This document shows, piece after piece, positions 31,210-37,857 of a DNA stretch of 37,857 bases (positions are counted from its first letter, which is position 1; the number at the start of each line of letters is the position of its first letter). The translations under genes were made by a program, and so were the position numbers. This DNA is from JAFGMQ01 sp036733345 (GTDB taxonomy: Bacteria > Desulfobacterota > DSM-4660 > Desulfatiglandales > Desulfatiglandaceae): contig DAINAR010000029.1 of assembly GCA_036733345.1 (NCBI GenBank), forward strand, positions 1-37,857. Direction: 5' to 3'. The notes under the pieces are model-generated. The model was given only the letters and a program-made list of their open reading frames with translations. It had not been told where the DNA came from and ran no database searches.

Positions 31210-31980
31210 TTATATTTTCTGTCTCTTGAATATCGTCATCAGACCTTCAATCGTTAAATATTCCTCTACGTGGTCAATAGTTTCTGAAATATCATAAATA
31301 AGAGGTGCAAGACCCCCGGTAACGACAACTGTAAGTTTTTCACCGGATTCCTTTTTTATTCGATTGACGATACCATCTACGAGGCCTGCATAACCGTATA
31401 TGATTCCGGCATTCATGCTGTTGACAGTATCCTTTGCTATTACGCTTTGTGGCCTTGTTAAAGTATCAAGCCTTGGAAGCCTGGAGCCTTTCTGATATAG
31501 CGCTTCGCTTGATGTTATAATCCCGGGCGCTATAGCCCCACCCATGTAACAGCCATCCGATGATATATAATCAAAGGTGGTTGCTGTTCCAAGATCAACA
31601 ACTATAAGTGCAGAGCGGTACTTTTGATAGGCGCCTACACTGTTTACAATACGGTCTGAGCCGACTTCCCTGGGATTAGTATATTTTATCTGCATTCCGG
31701 TGTCGGTCGTATGATCTACAAAGATCGGCTTTATATTAAGATGTCGATAGCAAAATTCATTGATAGCTCTTTGTAAGGACGGTACAACACTTGTGACAAT
31801 AACATTCTTGATATCTTCGGTTTTTGTCCGTGAAGAATGTGAAAGTGTGTCAAAAATTATTATAAGTTCATCCGGAGTAATCTTAGGGTCTGTCCGGATT
31901 CTCCAGTTGTGTAAAATATTTTTTTTGTCCGTTAGTCCAAAGACAATATTTGTATTGCCGATATCAATGCAAAGCAGCAT
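31210..31980 (-). CDS. coaX: type III pantothenate kinase
   Basis: CoaX makes 4'-phosphopantothenate, the first step of CoA synthesis. The 256-residue protein starts with the ASKHA nucleotide-binding loop DIGNTNIVFGL and contains GSDRIVNSVGAY, VVDLGTATTFDYI and GAIAPGI. ATG 31980 is preferred because GAGGGAAA lies just before it; a longer frame from 31992 overlaps the folP stop by 4 bases. It is the last gene of ftsH-folP-coaX. Confidence 0.95.
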   Translation of the reverse strand: MLLCIDIGNTNIVFGLTDKKNILHNWRIRTDPKITPDELIIIFDTLSHSSRTKTEDIKNVIVTSVVPSLQRAINEFCYRHLNIKPIFVDHTTDTGMQIKYTNPREVGSDRIVNSVGAYQKYRSALIVVDLGTATTFDYISSDGCYMGGAIAPGIITSSEALYQKGSRLPRLDTLTRPQSVIAKDTVNSMNAGIIYGYAGLVDGIVNRIKKESGEKLTVVVTGGLAPLIYDISETIDHVEEYLTIEGLMTIFKRQKI

Positions 31981-31988
31981 GCTTTCCC

Positions 31989-32852
31989 TCATATTTTTGT
32001 AACAGGATTTTTAAGGTGTATTGTTGCTCCTTTTTTAATGCTGTCAATTACCCTTACTGTTTCTACAGCTTTTCTCACATCATGCACTCTAACGATATTG
32101 GCACCGTTTAACGCACTTGCAGCTACAGTGGCCATGGTACCGGTATCCCTTTCGCTCAAACCTTTATCCAGGATGTGACCTATAAATGCCTTGTTTGAAG
32201 TGCCTATTAAGACAGGCTTGCGGAGTGATGAAAACCTTGATAATTCTTTGATAATCTGGAGATTATTATCAAATGACTTTCCAAAACCGATTCCCGGATC
32301 TACTATAATCAAGTCTTCTCTAATCCCCGCTTTAGATGAGCGGTCTATTGCATCCTTGAGAAAATCCATGATTTCAGTTACAAGATCCTTATAAACAGGA
32401 TTATCCTGCATGTTTTCAGGTGTACCCTTCATGTGCATGAGAACCACTGGTACACCGGCCCTTGCGATTGCTGAGGCCATTAAAGGGTCAAAACGAAGAG
32501 CGGATATGTCATTTACAATCGATGCACCTGCTCTGACAGCCTCTTGAGCTACACTGGCCCTGTAAGTATCAATGCTTATGGGAATGGTGAGTTCATATTT
32601 GAGGGCCTCTATGACAGGAATAACGCGATCCGTTTCCTGTGCCTCTGAAATTTTCCGGGAGTAGGGCCTTGTAGATTCACCGCCTACGTCGATGATGTCG
32701 GCCCCGTCATGCGCCATTTCAATTGCATGTTCAACAGCCCTGTCCAGTTCAAGATAATGGCCTCCATCCGAGAAGGAATCAGGAGTCACGTTGAGTATCC
32801 CCATAACATGAGTCCTTTGCTCAAAGTTAAACGAATATTTCATCCATTCCAA
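31989..32852 (-). CDS. folP: dihydropteroate synthase
   Basis: The 287-residue TIM barrel joins p-aminobenzoate to the pterin in folate synthesis. Motifs include MGILNVTPDSFSDGG, DVGGESTRP, SIDTYRA, VNDISA and the C-terminal RVHDV. The usual SRKSF loop reads TSNKAF, so the Arg next to the catalytic Lys is Asn. ATG 32843 (MKYSFNF) is an alternative start. It lies 36 bases after ftsH; ftsH-folP is a widely conserved pair. Confidence 0.95.
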   Translation of the reverse strand: MEWMKYSFNFEQRTHVMGILNVTPDSFSDGGHYLELDRAVEHAIEMAHDGADIIDVGGESTRPYSRKISEAQETDRVIPVIEALKYELTIPISIDTYRASVAQEAVRAGASIVNDISALRFDPLMASAIARAGVPVVLMHMKGTPENMQDNPVYKDLVTEIMDFLKDAIDRSSKAGIREDLIIVDPGIGFGKSFDNNLQIIKELSRFSSLRKPVLIGTSNKAFIGHILDKGLSERDTGTMATVAASALNGANIVRVHDVRKAVETVRVIDSIKKGATIHLKNPVTKI

Positions 32853-32888
32853 TGAGGATACCCTTTTATCCCGAAATTGTGATTATCT

Positions 32889-34709
32889 CTAAGACTCAGA
32901 GACAGTTGATTCCTGATGCGATGGCTTTTTCTTAATACCCATTATTATGTCTATATCATCGCCGTTTAGTGTTTCCTTCTCCAGCAGGGAAGTGGCCATT
33001 TTATTCAGTGAATCCAGGTTTTCATTAATTAACCGGCATGCCTTATTATATGAGCCGGTTACTATGCCACTGACCTCTCCATCTATTTCCTGGGCGGTTT
33101 TTTCGCTGAAATCCCTGTGCTGAGAGATTTCGCGACCCAGGAATATCTGTTCATCCTTTTTGCCAAAGGAAATGGGCCCGAGGCCATCACTCATTCCATA
33201 ACTGCATACCATTTTTCGTGCAAGTTCTGATGCCCTCTCGATATCATTGCCAGCACCTGTCGTCTGGATATCAAGGACAATCTGTTCGGCAGCCCTGCCA
33301 CCCATCAATATGGTGATATTGTTAAGTAACTGGTCTTTTGGATAGGTGTGTTTTTCATCTTCAGGAAGCTGCTGGGTTAACCCGAGGGCCCTGCCCCTTG
33401 GAATAATAGTAACTTTGTGGATCGGATCGGTTTTAGGAAGAAGTTTGGCGATCAAGGCATGCCCTGCTTCATGATAGGCAGTTATTTTTTTCTCCTCATC
33501 ACTGATTATCATGCTTCTTCGTTCCGTCCCCATAAGGACTTTGTCCTTGGCGTCTTCAAAGTCAACCATTTCAACTTTTTCTTTTCCGCGTCTGGCAGCC
33601 ATAAGTGCGGCTTCATTCACCATGTTTTCAATATCAGCGCCTGTAAACCCCGGTGTCCCTCTGGCAAGAATTGAAATGTCCAGATTGTCAACTACAACTT
33701 TTTTCTTTAGATGGACTTTCAGAATGCCCTCCCTGCCTTTAAGGTCAGGAATTGGAACTACTACCTGACGATCGAACCTGCCGGGTCTGAGAAGAGCAGG
33801 ATCAAGGACATCCGGCCTGTTAGTTGCAGAAATAAGGATTACTCCCTCGTTGGATTCAAAACCGTCCATTTCAACAAGGAGTTGATTAAGCGTTTGTTCA
33901 CGTTCATCATGACCTCCCCCGAGCCCTGCTCCACGGTGGCGGCCAACGGCATCTATTTCATCAATAAAGATAATGCAGGGGGCATTTTTTTTCCCCTGAA
34001 CGAATAAATCTCTTACACGGGAAGCTCCAACCCCTACAAACATCTCAACGAAGTCCGAACCACTTATGCTGAAAAAAGGGACGTCGGCTTCCCCTGCAAT
34101 TGCCCTGGCAAGAAGTGTTTTTCCAGTGCCGGGCGAACCAACCAGGAGAACTCCTTTAGGGATTCTGCCTCCGAGCCGGGTGAATTTTTTTGGGTCACGA
34201 AGAAAATCTACTATCTCTTCAAGCTCTTCTTTTGCTTCCTCGATTCCCGCCACATCATCAAATGTGACTTTTTCCTGAGATTCGTTCATAAGTCTGGCAC
34301 GGCTTTTTCCAAAAGACAGGGCCTTGCCTCCCCCTGCCTGCATCTGTCGCATAAAGAAAATCCAGACCCCTATCAAAAGCAGCATTGGAACCCATGACAG
34401 AAATACCTGGAACCAGGATGAATTTTCTTCTGCTTTTACAGATATCTTAACGCCCTTTTCCCTCAGCATTTTAATCAGGTCCGGGTCTTTCGGGGCGATG
34501 GTTTTAAATGGCCCCTGGTTGGACATGCCTGATATGTTGTCTCCCTGGATCACGACATTAGTTACACTGTTATTTTCAACCATGGCCAGAAAATCGCTGT
34601 AACCGATAGCAGAACTGGTTGTGCTCGGCTGCCTGAATATTTGAAACAGCATGATCATCATAAGGCTTATCACAAGCCAAAGTGCAAGATTTTTATAAAA
34701 GGGGTTCAA
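32889..34709 (-). CDS. ftsH: ATP-dependent zinc metalloprotease FtsH
   Basis: The 606-residue inner-membrane protease degrades misassembled membrane proteins and regulators. It has TM1 (about residues 8-24), a periplasmic domain, TM2 (about 104-120), the AAA module with Walker A GSPGTGKT, Walker B IIFIDEIDAVG, second region of homology ATNRPDVLDPALLRPGRFDRQ, and the zinc site HEAGH. The C-terminal tail is short. The start is TTG 34709, preceded by GGAGG at about 10 bases. It is the first gene of ftsH-folP-coaX. Confidence 0.97.
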   Translation of the reverse strand: MNPFYKNLALWLVISLMMIMLFQIFRQPSTTSSAIGYSDFLAMVENNSVTNVVIQGDNISGMSNQGPFKTIAPKDPDLIKMLREKGVKISVKAEENSSWFQVFLSWVPMLLLIGVWIFFMRQMQAGGGKALSFGKSRARLMNESQEKVTFDDVAGIEEAKEELEEIVDFLRDPKKFTRLGGRIPKGVLLVGSPGTGKTLLARAIAGEADVPFFSISGSDFVEMFVGVGASRVRDLFVQGKKNAPCIIFIDEIDAVGRHRGAGLGGGHDEREQTLNQLLVEMDGFESNEGVILISATNRPDVLDPALLRPGRFDRQVVVPIPDLKGREGILKVHLKKKVVVDNLDISILARGTPGFTGADIENMVNEAALMAARRGKEKVEMVDFEDAKDKVLMGTERRSMIISDEEKKITAYHEAGHALIAKLLPKTDPIHKVTIIPRGRALGLTQQLPEDEKHTYPKDQLLNNITILMGGRAAEQIVLDIQTTGAGNDIERASELARKMVCSYGMSDGLGPISFGKKDEQIFLGREISQHRDFSEKTAQEIDGEVSGIVTGSYNKACRLINENLDSLNKMATSLLEKETLNGDDIDIIMGIKKKPSHQESTVSES

Positions 34710-34881
34710 TTTGATATAGCCTCCATTAATTAATTAAACTTTCGAAACCTGGTCCGTCAGGGCAGGCAATCGATGGGTGGCGCGATGTTTATAAGTGGAA
34801 CTTTTTGAAGCATGAATTCAGCAAATAAAAGCCAAAATAATAAAGAAACCACCCGGACAGTTTTATTTGTCTATCATAAAA

Positions 34882-34910
34882 TTGATATTCTGCAACACTT
34901 AGTATAATAT
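34882..34910 (+). promoter_or_regulatory. possible promoter of the DUF4301 gene
   Basis: TTGATA (34882-34887) and TAATAT (34905-34910) are 17 bases apart, about 100 bases before the start at 35009. A TATAAT at 34903-34908 is present with a shorter 15-base spacing. The rest of the 299-base divergent region to ftsH shows no gene. Confidence 0.4.
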
Positions 34911-35008
34911 TATAAGTACATTTTTCCAAATTTCTATAAAAAAACAGTTGTTATTCACCTGGTTTTAATTAAGCCAAAGGTTTGTCCATAGCATAGATTG
35001 AGAGTGGG

Positions 35009-36592
35009 ATGATGAATACAGGCAATGAAGTTTTTTCTGATGAGGATATCAGACAGATAAAAAGTCATGGATTTACCCTTAAGGATGTTGAAAGACAGCT
35101 TGATCAATTCAGAAAGCCGCCTTTTTATTTAAACCTGCTCCGCCCCTGTACTCCGGGAGATGGCATAAGGGCTATTGACCAGGAAAAAATGAAAGAATTG
35201 ACATGGGTCTATGACAATAAAAAACAACAGTATAGTTGTATAAAGTTCGTTCCGGCTTCAGGTGCGGCTACCAGGATGTTCAGGGTCTTATTGCGTTTCC
35301 TGAAACAGGAAGAGGATATTGTCAAAGATCTCATTGAAGAAAGGGCGCAGTCAGGTGAAAAGGATGCACGTGAGCTGTTGACCTTCATGAATGGGATAAG
35401 ACAGTTTGCTTTTTTTGAAGATTTAAAATCAGTAATGGCAAAAAAAGGAAGTTCAATAGAGGCTGCCCTGCAAAAAGGCCGATTTACTGAGATATTTAGG
35501 TTTTTATTATCGGATGAAGGCCTGTCTTATGCCGATTCTCCGAAAGGACTGATTAAGTTTCATGAATATGCGGATGGCAGCAGGACTTCTTTTGAAGAGC
35601 ATTTAGTTGAAGCTTCTTCCTATATTTCTGACAAGAATGGAGAGGTTAATATTCACTTTACTGTTTCAAAGGAACATCTTAAGGAATTCAAGAAACTCTT
35701 TGATAGGGTTAGAGCCCTTTATGAGAAAAGATATCGGGTGAAATTTAAAGTTGTTTTTTCTATTCAAAAGGACTCAACAGACACTATTGCGGTAGAACCG
35801 GACAACAATCCTTTTCGTCGGAAAGATGGGCGGTTACTCTTCCGGCCTGGAGGCCACGGGGCTTTGGTCAGTAATCTTCATGATATTGAAGCTGACATTA
35901 TATTCGTAAAAAATATTGACAATGTAGTTCCAGACAGACTCAAGGCGGAGACATGCATATGGAAAAAAATACTGGGGGGCTTTCTTATTGAGATAAGAGA
36001 ACGGATATCAGACTATATGACAGCACTTTCAGACGGTTATGCTGATGAGGCATTTATTGATCAGATCAAGGCTTTTATAAAGGATGAGCTTTGTATGCAG
36101 GAGCACGTTTCTCGGGGAAAACAACCTTCAGATGATGTGAGATCCGTTTTGATGGAAATCCTTAACCGGCCTATAAGGATATGCGGGATGGTCAAAAATG
36201 CTGGAGAACCAGGAGGAGGTCCTTTCTGGGTCAATAACAGGGACGGAGGTATTTCCCTGCAGATTGTCGAAACAGCCCAGGTTGATCCTCATTCGGAAGA
36301 CCAGCAGGCAATTTTATCATCTTCAACCCACTTTAATCCGGTTGATATTGCATGCAGTATAACAGACTGGAAAGGCAAAAGATTTGATCTGAAAAAATAT
36401 GTGGACCATGATGCAATACTTATTTCCAGAAAATCTAAAGACGGGAGAGAATTAAAGGCACTGGAACATCCCGGCCTCTGGAATGGTGCAATGTCCCGCT
36501 GGATTACTATTTTTGTGGAGGTCCCTGCGATAACGTTTAATCCGGTCAAGACTGTTAACGATCTGCTCAGAAAAGAGCATCAGAATGAATAA
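35009..36592 (+). CDS. DUF4301 protein, nucleotidyltransferase-like
   Basis: The 527-residue protein matches DUF4301, for which no reaction is established. Two blocks resemble NDP-sugar pyrophosphorylases: PASGAATRMF (residues 82-91), at the place of the GxGTRM nucleotide loop, and RPGGHGALVSNL followed by IIFVKNIDNVVPDR (about residues 275-310), which reads like the PxGNGG...VDN blocks of UDP-N-acetylhexosamine pyrophosphorylases. A role in sugar-nucleotide or cell-surface synthesis is an inference from these blocks. GAGAGTGGG precedes ATG 35009; ATG 35012 is equivalent. It stands alone, diverging from ftsH and converging on the second trkH. Confidence 0.8.
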   Translation: MMNTGNEVFSDEDIRQIKSHGFTLKDVERQLDQFRKPPFYLNLLRPCTPGDGIRAIDQEKMKELTWVYDNKKQQYSCIKFVPASGAATRMFRVLLRFLKQEEDIVKDLIEERAQSGEKDARELLTFMNGIRQFAFFEDLKSVMAKKGSSIEAALQKGRFTEIFRFLLSDEGLSYADSPKGLIKFHEYADGSRTSFEEHLVEASSYISDKNGEVNIHFTVSKEHLKEFKKLFDRVRALYEKRYRVKFKVVFSIQKDSTDTIAVEPDNNPFRRKDGRLLFRPGGHGALVSNLHDIEADIIFVKNIDNVVPDRLKAETCIWKKILGGFLIEIRERISDYMTALSDGYADEAFIDQIKAFIKDELCMQEHVSRGKQPSDDVRSVLMEILNRPIRICGMVKNAGEPGGGPFWVNNRDGGISLQIVETAQVDPHSEDQQAILSSSTHFNPVDIACSITDWKGKRFDLKKYVDHDAILISRKSKDGRELKALEHPGLWNGAMSRWITIFVEVPAITFNPVKTVNDLLRKEHQNE

Positions 36593-36606
36593 TATGTGTG
36601 TATATT

Positions 36607-37857
36607 TTATCTCCATGAACTTGGCATGAAAAACATAATAAATGCGAATATCTCAAGACGTCCAAGAAGCATATCGGCAGTAAATATCCATTTACCAATT
36701 TCCGGGATGGTACTGTAGTTGCTCAGAGAACCGACTGTTCCAAATCCGGGTCCGACGTTTCCCATCGTGGCGGCTGATCCTGAAAGTGCAGTAAGCCCGT
36801 CCACTCCAAGGGCAGACAGAATCAGGGTCGAAACGGAAACAACAGCCAGATAAAAGATTATAAAAATAAGACACATCTCTACGGCATCATCACTTACATT
36901 TACTTTATTAACCTTTACAGTGACAACTGCATTGGGTTGCTGAATCTTAACAAGCCTTTTTTTTATTGCTTTCCAAAAAATTACTAATCTGTCGGCTTTT
37001 ATGCCACCCGAAGTTGAGCCTGCACATGCGCATTGAAGTGTAAAGAATATCATCAGTATCTTGGCAGATATCGGCCAGATTGATGAATCTGCCGTGGCAA
37101 AACCTGTGGATGTCCCTAATGAAATAATCTGGAAAGCAGAATAACGGAGAGCCTCCAGCCAACCTTCAAATAGATTCCCATGCAGACTGATTGCTGTCAA
37201 AACTGTGCCAATCATGAGTGCAAGAATGTAATAACGTACAATTGAAGATTTACGTATCTCGCCGAAATTTCCGGAAATGCAGAGAAACAGCAGGCCAAAA
37301 TGAATGCCGGATAAAATCATGAAAATCATTACAACTATTTCAACGGTAAAGCTTTTGTAATAGGCCACACTCAAATTTTTTGGAGAGAAACCTCCTGTGG
37401 CGATTGTTGCAAAAGAGTGCGTAATCGCATCGAATAAATTCATTCCGCAGAAAAGCAGCAGTATAGTCTCAAGAAATGTCATGCCCACATAAATTGTTAC
37501 GAGTATATGTAATGTCTTATGAGTCCTGTAATGAAAATTATCCATGGCAAGTGAAGACATTTCAGCCCTGTACAGAACCATTCTCGCCGATCCGATAGAA
37601 GGCAATACAGAAAGCACGAATATAATAATTCCCATGCCCCCTATCCAGTGAGTTGATGATCGCCAGAAGAGCAATCCTCTGGGAAGTGCCTCAACATTTG
37701 TAAGAATGGTTGATCCTGTGGTAGTGAATCCTGATACGCTTTCAAACCAGGCATTAACAAATGAAAATTCTCCTCCCCATAGGATATAGGGAATGCATCC
37801 TACAAGGCAGGACAGCAGCCAGCTCGATATCACAATAATAAAACCCTCTTTATTGCT
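36607..37857 (-). CDS. trkH: second Trk/Ktr potassium uptake membrane subunit, 5' end outside the window
   Basis: The frame is open to the window edge, so about 70 N-terminal residues are missing; an internal GTG at 37833 is not the true start. Filter regions FTTTGSTI, IATGGFSP, TSTGFAT and ATMGNVGPG are present, and the sequence aligns along its length with the other TrkH at 23834. The third-repeat end reads GSTSGGIK where the first copy has GSTGGGIK. Its partner TrkA could be upstream, out of view, or it may share the TrkA at 25285. It ends 14 bases from the DUF4301 stop, on the opposite strand. Confidence 0.93.
   Translation of the reverse strand, partial: SNKEGFIIVISSWLLSCLVGCIPYILWGGEFSFVNAWFESVSGFTTTGSTILTNVEALPRGLLFWRSSTHWIGGMGIIIFVLSVLPSIGSARMVLYRAEMSSLAMDNFHYRTHKTLHILVTIYVGMTFLETILLLFCGMNLFDAITHSFATIATGGFSPKNLSVAYYKSFTVEIVVMIFMILSGIHFGLLFLCISGNFGEIRKSSIVRYYILALMIGTVLTAISLHGNLFEGWLEALRYSAFQIISLGTSTGFATADSSIWPISAKILMIFFTLQCACAGSTSGGIKADRLVIFWKAIKKRLVKIQQPNAVVTVKVNKVNVSDDAVEMCLIFIIFYLAVVSVSTLILSALGVDGLTALSGSAATMGNVGPGFGTVGSLSNYSTIPEIGKWIFTADMLLGRLEIFAFIMFFMPSSWR

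Overview
The window looks like a draft-assembly piece (100 Ns at 22749-22848) from a strictly anaerobic Gram-negative bacterium, most likely a member of the Desulfobacterota (former Deltaproteobacteria). I infer this from the house-keeping order hldE-kinase / DUF4416 / yicC / remA-like / gmk / rlmB, the ftsH-folP-coaX run, an LPS-type heptose kinase, a TRAP transporter, a compact 4Fe-4S flavoprotein and QueG. No rRNA, tRNA, CRISPR array or insertion sequence was seen.

Layout. 1-3974: an iron-sulfur flavoprotein, then on the minus strand a class I CoA-transferase, queG and a SEC-C-tagged methionine aminopeptidase. 4478-18971: a minus-strand catabolic cluster, read from high to low coordinates: GntR regulator, TRAP transporter (dctP-dctQ-dctM), aldehyde dehydrogenase, exported nicotinamidase, three-subunit molybdenum hydroxylase, enamidase, 6-hydroxynicotinate reductase, UPF0280 (ApbE-like) protein and an AA_synth (PF06684) protein. 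19168-22499: WbqC-like protein, AmpG-like permease, a hairpin cluster and hisF. 22749-26643: assembly gap, truncated alpha/beta hydrolase, stand-alone B3/4-domain protein, trkH and trkA. 27082-31192: plus-strand house-keeping operon. 31210-34709: ftsH-folP-coaX. 35009-37857: a DUF4301 protein and a second, window-truncated trkH.

The centrepiece is the 14.5-kb cluster. Its reductase and enamidase correspond to the first ring-reducing and ring-opening enzymes of anaerobic nicotinate fermentation in Eubacterium barkeri, and a molybdenum hydroxylase sits directly upstream. A plausible flow is: nicotinamide is deamidated in the periplasm, nicotinate enters by the TRAP system, is hydroxylated to 6-hydroxynicotinate, reduced to 1,4,5,6-tetrahydro-6-oxonicotinate, and hydrolysed to ammonia plus 2-formylglutarate. 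None of the later E. barkeri genes is present in the window. Instead there is a CoA-acylating, methylmalonate-semialdehyde-dehydrogenase-type enzyme that could turn 2-formylglutarate into glutaryl-CoA, CO2 and NADH. The ApbE-like UPF0280 protein beside a reductase whose characterised relative carries covalent flavin suggests a dedicated flavin-attachment partner. The cluster is visibly richer in G+C than its flanks, so it may be an acquired island.
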